A stretch of DNA of 64,000 bases. Source: Frateuria_A sp051900425. Lineage in GTDB: Bacteria > Pseudomonadota > Gammaproteobacteria > Xanthomonadales > Rhodanobacteraceae. Shown here piece by piece: positions 59,328-64,000 of this stretch; the first letter of the stretch is position 1, and every line of letters starts with the position of its first letter. Position numbers and translations under genes: made by a program. The notes beneath the pieces were generated by a model. The model saw nothing but the letters and a program-made list of their open reading frames with translations. It was not told the DNA's origin and did not search any database. The DNA lies in contig NZ_JBHZGK010000012.1 in the NCBI RefSeq assembly GCF_051900425.1, positions 27,233 through 91,232 of the forward strand, given 5' to 3'.

Positions 59328-60077
59328 TTACTTCGCCGTCCGCTCGCGGCGGCCTTCACCGCCCTCGCGACGCGATTCACGACGACCCTCGCCACCTTCG
59401 CGGCGCGGCTGCGACTGCTCGTCCTTCGACTCGGCCGACGCTGCTGCCAGGTCGAAGATCTCGCCCTTGTAGACCCACACCTTGATGCCGATGATGCCGT
59501 AGGTGGTCTTCGCCTCGGCAAAACCGTAGTCGATGTCGGCGCGCAGAGTGTGCAGCGGCACGCGGCCCTCGCGGCTCCACTCGGAGCGTGCGATCTCGGC
59601 GCCGTTCAGACGGCCGGACACGTTGATCTTGATGCCGAGGGCGCCCAGGCGCATCGCGTTGCCGACGGCGCGCTTCATGGCGCGACGGAACATGATGCGG
59701 CGCTCCAGCTGCTGGGCGATCGACTCGGCCACCAGCTGCGCGTCGAGCTCGGGCTTGCGCACTTCATTGACGTTGATGTGCGCCGGAACGCCCATCATGT
59801 CGCTGACTTCCTTGCGCAGCTTTTCGATGTCCTCGCCCTTCTTGCCGATCACCACGCCCGGACGGGCGGTATGGATCGTCACGCGGGCGGTCTTGGCCGG
59901 ACGCTCGATCTGGATCTTGGAGATGCCGGCCTGCGCCAGCTTCTTGCGCAGCATCTCGCGGACCTTCAGGTCAGCCGCGAGGTACTGGGCGTAATCGCCC
60001 TTGTTGGCGTACCACTTCGAATTCCAGTCCTTGGCGATGCCGAGGCGGATACCGGTGGGATGAACTTTATGACCCAT
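59328..60077 (-). CDS. rpsC: 30S ribosomal protein S3 with a repetitive C-terminal tail
   Basis: 249 residues. MGHKVHPTGIRLGIAKDWNS, the KH domain (VVIGKKGEDIEKLRKEV) and GRLNGAEIARSEWSREGRVP are standard. After about residue 217 the tail is an Arg/Glu/Gly-rich tandem repeat of the unit RREGGEGRRES, some 15 residues longer than in E. coli. S3 forms the mRNA entry channel with S4 and S5. Confidence 0.97.
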   Translation of the reverse strand: MGHKVHPTGIRLGIAKDWNSKWYANKGDYAQYLAADLKVREMLRKKLAQAGISKIQIERPAKTARVTIHTARPGVVIGKKGEDIEKLRKEVSDMMGVPAHINVNEVRKPELDAQLVAESIAQQLERRIMFRRAMKRAVGNAMRLGALGIKINVSGRLNGAEIARSEWSREGRVPLHTLRADIDYGFAEAKTTYGIIGIKVWVYKGEIFDLAAASAESKDEQSQPRREGGEGRRESRREGGEGRRERTAK

Positions 60078-60092
60078 CGTCTTCTGTCCTCT

Positions 60093-60428
60093 TTACTCGC
60101 CGACGACCACGGTGATGTGGCTGGTGCGCTTCAGGATGCGCGAGCCGCGACCCTTGGCGCGGGCAAACATGCGCTTCATCGACGGACCCTCGTCCACGAA
60201 GATGCGCGAGACCTTCAGCTCGTCGACGTCGGCGCCCAGGTTGTTCTCGGCGTTGGCGACGGCCGAGAGCAGCACCTTGCGGACAAGGTGGGCGGCCTTC
60301 TTGTTGGTGAACTGGAGCACGTCGCTGGCGCGACCCACGGGCATGCCGCGGACCAGGTCAGCCACCAGGCGTGCCTTCTGCGCCGAGATGCGGGCGCTGC
60401 GCAGGATCGCTTTGGCTTCGGTGCTCAT
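60093..60428 (-). CDS. rplV: 50S ribosomal protein L22
   Basis: 111 residues: LRSARISAQKARLVADLVRG and RAKGRGSRILKRTSHITVVV. Its extended loop lines the exit tunnel constriction and is a site of macrolide-resistance changes. Confidence 0.98.
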   Translation of the reverse strand: MSTEAKAILRSARISAQKARLVADLVRGMPVGRASDVLQFTNKKAAHLVRKVLLSAVANAENNLGADVDELKVSRIFVDEGPSMKRMFARAKGRGSRILKRTSHITVVVGE

Positions 60429-60429
60429 C

Positions 60430-60702
60430 TTACTTACCCTTCTTGTCGCCGCCGTGGCCCTTGAAAGTACGGGTCACCGCAAACTCGCCGAGCTTGTGCC
60501 CGACCATGTTCTCGTTGATCAGTACCGGCACGTGCTGGCGACCGTTGTGGATGGCGATGGTCAGGCCCACCATTTCGGGCAGGATCATCGAGCGGCGCGA
60601 CCAGGTCTTGATCGGACGCTTGTTGTTGGCGGAAACGGCGGCTTCCACCTTCTTTGCGAGGTGCAGGTCGATGAACGGACCTTTCTTTAGGGAGCGCGGC
60701 AT
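60430..60702 (-). CDS. rpsS: 30S ribosomal protein S19
   Basis: 90 residues; MPRSLKKGPFIDLHLAKKVE and the signature HKLGEFAVTRTFKGHGGDKK. Head of the 30S subunit next to S13. Confidence 0.98.
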   Translation of the reverse strand: MPRSLKKGPFIDLHLAKKVEAAVSANNKRPIKTWSRRSMILPEMVGLTIAIHNGRQHVPVLINENMVGHKLGEFAVTRTFKGHGGDKKGK

Positions 60703-60714
60703 GATCGTTTCCTG

Positions 60715-61536
60715 TTACTTGCGACGACGCACGATGAACTGCTGCGTGCGCTTGTTGTTGCGGGTCTTGTAGCCCTTGGTCGGCGTACCCCACGGGCTGA
60801 CCGGATGACGGCCGCCGGAGGTACGGCCTTCACCACCACCGTGCGGATGGTCGACCGGGTTCATCACCACGCCGCGCACGGTCGGGCGGATGCCCTTCCA
60901 GCGCTTGGCGCCGGCCTTGCCCAGCTTCTTCAGGCTGTGCTCGGAGTTGCCGACTTCGCCGATGGTCGCGCGGCAGTCCACGGGCACGCGGCGCATCTCG
61001 CCAGAGCGAAGACGCAGGGTGGCGTAACCGGACTCGCGGGCGACCAGCTGCACGGAGGCGCCGGCGCTGCGGGCGATCTGCGCGCCCTTGCCAGCCTTCA
61101 TCTCGATGCAGTGGATGGTCGAACCGACCGGGATGGCGCGCAGCGGAAGGCTGTTGCCCGCCTTGATCGGCGCGTCGGAACCGGACACCAGGCGATCACC
61201 CACCGCCACGCCCTTCGGCGCGATGATGTAGCGGCGCTCGCCATCGGCGTAGCACAGCAGCGCGATGTGCGCGGTGCGGTTCGGATCGTATTCGATGCGC
61301 TCGACCTTGGCGGCGATGCCTTCCTTGTCGCGCTTGAAGTCGATGATGCGGTAGGCCTGCTTGTGGCCACCACCGCGGTGACGCGTGGTGATGCGACCGT
61401 AGTGGTTGCGGCCACCCGTCTTGGACTGCGATTCGGTCAACGGCGCGTAGGGCGCGCCCTTGTGCAGGCCCTCGGTGCGGACGCTGACGGAGTCGCGGCG
61501 GCCCGGCGAGGTCGGCTTGTGAGTGATCAGTGCCAT
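60715..61536 (-). CDS. rplB: 50S ribosomal protein L2
   Basis: 273 residues; KPTSPGRRDSVSVRTEGLHK, NHYGRITTRHRGGGHKQAYR and the peptidyl-transferase-associated signature VMNPVDHPHGGGEGR, including the conserved His. Needed for subunit association and peptide bond formation. Confidence 0.98.
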   Translation of the reverse strand: MALITHKPTSPGRRDSVSVRTEGLHKGAPYAPLTESQSKTGGRNHYGRITTRHRGGGHKQAYRIIDFKRDKEGIAAKVERIEYDPNRTAHIALLCYADGERRYIIAPKGVAVGDRLVSGSDAPIKAGNSLPLRAIPVGSTIHCIEMKAGKGAQIARSAGASVQLVARESGYATLRLRSGEMRRVPVDCRATIGEVGNSEHSLKKLGKAGAKRWKGIRPTVRGVVMNPVDHPHGGGEGRTSGGRHPVSPWGTPTKGYKTRNNKRTQQFIVRRRK

Positions 61537-61556
61537 CTCAATTCAACTCCTTGAGC

Positions 61557-61850
61557 TCAGGCCTTGGCCGACACGTCGATGGTCTGGCCATCGGCGAGGC
61601 GGACATAGGCCTTGCGCTTGCCCTGGCGATTGCCAGTGCGGAAACGGAAGGACTTGACCTTGCCCTTGGCGTTGACGAGGTTCACCTGCTCGACCTTGAC
61701 GTCGAACATCTGTTCCACCGCCGCGCGGACGTCGGCCTTGGTCGCCTCGGGGGCGACCACGAATACGTACTGGTTGTTCTCGGCCAGGCGCGCGGACTTC
61801 TCGGAGATGTGCGGCGCACGCAGCGTATTGAGAATGCGTTCGTTGCTCAT
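61557..61850 (-). CDS. rplW: 50S ribosomal protein L23
   Basis: 97 residues from MSNERILNTLRAPHISEKS; AVEQMFDVKVEQVNLVNAKG is the L23 signature. Docking site for trigger factor and SRP. An ATG three codons earlier (61859) is possible, but this one makes an ATGA overlap with rplD and fits the family. Confidence 0.96.
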   Translation of the reverse strand: MSNERILNTLRAPHISEKSARLAENNQYVFVVAPEATKADVRAAVEQMFDVKVEQVNLVNAKGKVKSFRFRTGNRQGKRKAYVRLADGQTIDVSAKA

Positions 61851-62449
61851 GCCAGCCATTCCTCGATCTTCTTCACGGCCTCGGCGGTCAGCACGACGTA
61901 GTCGGAGCCGACCAGGCTGACCGGGTTCAGCGCCATCACGTCAACCACGTGCAGGTACGGGATGTTGCGGGCGGCCAGGAACAGCGCCTCGTTGGCGTCC
62001 TCGGAGACCAGCAGCACGCGGCCGCCGACCTGCAGCTCGGCCAGCTTGGCGACCATCGCCTTGGTCTTGGCTTCCTCGATGCCGAAACCGTCGACGACCT
62101 TCAGGCGATCCTGGCGGTTCAGCTCGGAAAGGATCGAGCGGATCGCCACGCGGTAAGCCTTGCGGTTGACCTTCTGCTCGAAGCTACGGGGCTTGGCCGC
62201 AAAGGTGACACCGCCGCCGACGAAGATCGGAGCACGGTAGTCGCCGTGACGGGCGCCGCCGCCCTTCTGCTTCTTGAACTTCTTGGTGGTACCCGACATC
62301 TCACCGCGCGACAGCTGCGCCTTGGTACCGGCGCGACCGCCGGCCTGGTACGCAACCACCACCTGGTGGATCAGGGCCTGCTTGAGCTCGGCGCCGAACA
62401 CTTCGTCGGACACGCTGAGCGGCTTGGCGCCAATGACATTCAGTTCCAT
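61847..62449 (-). CDS. rplD: 50S ribosomal protein L4
   Basis: 200 residues; MELNVIGAKPLSVSDEVFGA, the tunnel loop region SRGEMSGTTKKFKKQKGGGA, and KALIHQV-type helices. In E. coli L4 also represses its own S10 operon through the leader; the leader here looks different. Confidence 0.97.
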   Translation of the reverse strand: MELNVIGAKPLSVSDEVFGAELKQALIHQVVVAYQAGGRAGTKAQLSRGEMSGTTKKFKKQKGGGARHGDYRAPIFVGGGVTFAAKPRSFEQKVNRKAYRVAIRSILSELNRQDRLKVVDGFGIEEAKTKAMVAKLAELQVGGRVLLVSEDANEALFLAARNIPYLHVVDVMALNPVSLVGSDYVVLTAEAVKKIEEWLA

Positions 62450-62460
62450 GGCGTCTCTCC

Positions 62461-63102
62461 TCAACCCTTGGTGGTCGGGCGGATCACGACGTCGCCGCCG
62501 GTCGCACCCGGCACCGCGCCCTTGACCGCGATCAGGTGACGCTCGGCGTCGACCTTGACCACTTCCAGACCCTGCTGCGTGCGGTTCACCGCGCCCATGT
62601 GGCCGGCCATCTTCTTGCCCGGGAACACGCGGCCCGGCGTCTGGCGCTGGCCGATCGAACCCGGCGCGCGGTGCGACAGCGAGTTACCGTGCGTCGCATC
62701 GCCCATCGAGAAGTTGTGGCGCTTGATCGTGCCCTGGAAGCCCTTGCCCTTCGAGACGCCGGCGACGTCGACGATCTGGCCGGCCGAGAAGATCTCGTCC
62801 GCCTTGATCTCGGCACCGACGCTGTATTTGCCGAGATCCTCGGCGGCAACGCGGAACTCCCACAGGCCACGACCCGGCTCGACCTTCGCCTTGGCGTAGT
62901 GGCCCTTCACCGGCTGGGTCAGCAGCGAGGCGCGCTTGACGCCCGCGGTGACCTGGATCGCGGTGTAACCATCGTTGTCTTCGGTCTTCAGCTGGGTGAC
63001 GCGGTTCGGGGTCGCTTCAATCAGCGTCACCGGAATCGAGCGTCCATCTTCAGTGAAGAGCCGGCTCATGCCGCACTTGCGGCCAACCAGTCCGATACTC
63101 AT
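62461..63102 (-). CDS. rplC: 50S ribosomal protein L3
   Basis: 213 residues; MSIGLVGRKCGMSRLFTEDG and the signature FSMGDATHGNSLSHRAPGSI with GQRQTPGRVFPGKKMAGHMG. Contains the Gln that PrmB methylates in E. coli (GQRQTP). Confidence 0.98.
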   Translation of the reverse strand: MSIGLVGRKCGMSRLFTEDGRSIPVTLIEATPNRVTQLKTEDNDGYTAIQVTAGVKRASLLTQPVKGHYAKAKVEPGRGLWEFRVAAEDLGKYSVGAEIKADEIFSAGQIVDVAGVSKGKGFQGTIKRHNFSMGDATHGNSLSHRAPGSIGQRQTPGRVFPGKKMAGHMGAVNRTQQGLEVVKVDAERHLIAVKGAVPGATGGDVVIRPTTKG

Positions 63103-63122
63103 CTTCGTATCCTGTCTATCGC

Positions 63123-63434
63123 TCAGCCGAGCTTGATCTGGACGTCCACGCCAGCGGCGAGGTCAAGCTTCATGAGCGCGTCCACGGTCTTGTCGTTGGG
63201 GTCGACGATGTCGAGCACACGCTTGTGCGTACGGGTCTCGTACTGGTCGCGTGCGTCCTTGTCGACGTGCGGCGAGACCAGGATGGTGTAGCGCTCGATC
63301 TTGGTCGGGAGCGGGATGGGGCCGAGCACCGTAGCGCCGGTGCGCTTGGCCGTCTCGACGATCTCGCTGGCCGAGCGGTCGATCAGGCGATGATCGAACG
63401 CCTTGAGGCGGATGCGAATCTTCTGGTTCGCCAT
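63123..63434 (-). CDS. rpsJ: 30S ribosomal protein S10
   Basis: 103 residues; MANQKIRIRLKAFDHRLIDR and GPIPLPTKIERYTILVSPHV. Also NusE, the NusB partner in transcription antitermination. Head of the S10 operon; preceded by a leader of about 140 bases. Confidence 0.98.
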   Translation of the reverse strand: MANQKIRIRLKAFDHRLIDRSASEIVETAKRTGATVLGPIPLPTKIERYTILVSPHVDKDARDQYETRTHKRVLDIVDPNDKTVDALMKLDLAAGVDVQIKLG

Positions 63435-63540
63435 AAAACCGTGTCCTGTTATCGAAAGAACAAATACTTGTTTCGGGGTGGCTTCTCACCGCCCCGCACA
63501 ACCCTTTTGGAACTACCCGCCACGCAGGGCGCGCCGGGCG

Positions 63541-63573
63541 AAAAAGCTAGGCGAGCACATTTGGCTCGCCTAG
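63541..63573 (-). terminator. Terminator/attenuator-like hairpin at the start of the S10 leader
   Basis: Minus strand: perfect 10-bp stem CTAGGCGAGC/GCTCGCCTAG with a 7-base loop, one C, then TTTTT. The stem begins about at the predicted +1 of the promoter just upstream. Confidence 0.7.
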
Positions 63574-63580
63574 ACAGAAA

Positions 63581-63610
63581 ATTATAAGTCGCACAACGCA
63601 CATACGTCAA
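63581..63610 (-). promoter_or_regulatory. S10 operon promoter
   Basis: Minus strand TTGACG (63610-63605) and consensus TATAAT (63586-63581), 18-base spacing. The best sigma70 match in the window; predicted start about 63574. Confidence 0.75.
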
Positions 63611-63785
63611 CAGAACGTCGTCTGCGACGGATCGATGCGTTGCGAGGGCCATCCCGGCCTGCGAACTCGAAGCACGTCCTGCGCCTCATTTCGCGGTATC
63701 GACTCCAGGCAACATCGGAGCCGTCAAGCTGACGAGTATAACAGTCAATCTGCGCAAGACGCCAGCCTTGCCGGCGCCCAGGCGA

Positions 63786-63816
63786 AAAGCGGCGGCCCCT
63801 GAGGACCGCCGCCTGG
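63786..63816 (-). terminator. Rho-independent terminator of tuf
   Basis: Minus strand stem GCGGCGG/CCGCCGC, extended by CC/GG, followed by TTTTC, 3 bases past the tuf stop. Confidence 0.8.
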
Positions 63817-63819
63817 CCT

Positions 63820-64000
63820 TACTTGATGACCTTGGCCACCACGCCGGCGCCGACGGTGCGGCCGCCTTCGCGAATGGCGAAACGCAGGCCTTCGTCCATC
63901 GCGATCGGGTGGATCAGGCTCACCACCATCTTGATGTTGTCGCCCGGCATGACCATCTCCACGCCTTCCGGCAGCGTGACCGCGCCGGTCACGTCCGTGG
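63820..64000 (-). CDS. tuf: Elongation factor Tu (C-terminal part)
   Basis: The last 59 codons and the TAA stop lie in the window; the start is beyond the right edge. The translated end includes TDVTGAVTLPEGVEMVMPGD, NIKMVVSLIHPIAMDEGLRF, AIREGGRTVGAGVVAKVIK, the domain III end of EF-Tu. Standard place before the S10 operon; whether a second tuf copy exists cannot be seen. Confidence 0.97.

Larger units (their letters stand above)
63435..63819. other. tuf-rpsJ intergenic region
   Basis: No gene. On the minus strand, in order: the tuf terminator, about 170 bases without a recognised signal, the S10 promoter, a hairpin with a T tract and about 105 bases of leader into rpsJ. Confidence 0.7.

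Overview
The window is a high-GC, gene-dense chromosomal segment of a gammaproteobacterium, most likely of the Xanthomonadaceae/Rhodanobacteraceae (a Rhodanobacter-, Dyella- or Luteibacter-like organism; the genus cannot be fixed by reading). Pointers are the pilH-pilG / gshB-tonB-yqgE-ruvX-pyrB block shared with xanthomonads and pseudomonads, pilU-pilT next to proC-yggT, a plant-type (class II) DAHP synthase, an H-NS/Xrv-type small DNA-binding protein and short palindromic intergenic repeats. I see no prophage, IS, CRISPR, tRNA or rRNA.

Layout. 1-9.8 kb: type IV pilus control (pilH, pilG) and retraction ATPases (pilU, pilT) flanking glutathione synthesis, a TonB-like protein, yqgE, ruvX, pyrB, a large lipoprotein and a BON protein. 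10-18.5 kb: proC-yggT, a cofactor operon pdxH-yjbQ-btuF-like, a P-loop kinase, an epimerase, aroK-aroB, a WGR mini-protein and hemE. 18.5-26.7 kb: small membrane proteins, a DUF2167/membrane/J-domain operon, valS and the pssA-holD-like-rimI operon. 26.7-49.4 kb: a DUF4124 protein, proS, an H-NS-like protein, tldD, a fatty acid hydroxylase, yhdP, rng, a two-component pair, an MscS channel, a Dph6-like/Mug pair, two multihaem cytochromes c, a secreted amidase, a subclass B3 metallo-beta-lactamase, a class II DAHP synthase and dsbB.

49.4-64 kb: the S10-spc-alpha ribosomal protein cluster, all on the minus strand, from the 3' end of tuf through rpsJ to rplQ. Gene order is as in E. coli except that rpmJ is missing between secY and rpsM. 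A terminator-plus-promoter interval separates rpsN from rpsH, and long gaps precede rpsM and rplQ. The S10 promoter is followed at once by a hairpin with a U-tract.

Most genes are housekeeping. The less ordinary items are regulatory or structural: candidate attenuators in the pilG and S10 leaders, the divided spc operon, duplicated hairpin elements inside the ribosomal cluster, two copies of a fold-back repeat, several start codons placed at the expected +1 (possible leaderless mRNAs), a Mug-type glycosylase without the usual catalytic Asn, and an uncharacterised membrane operon ending in a J-domain protein.
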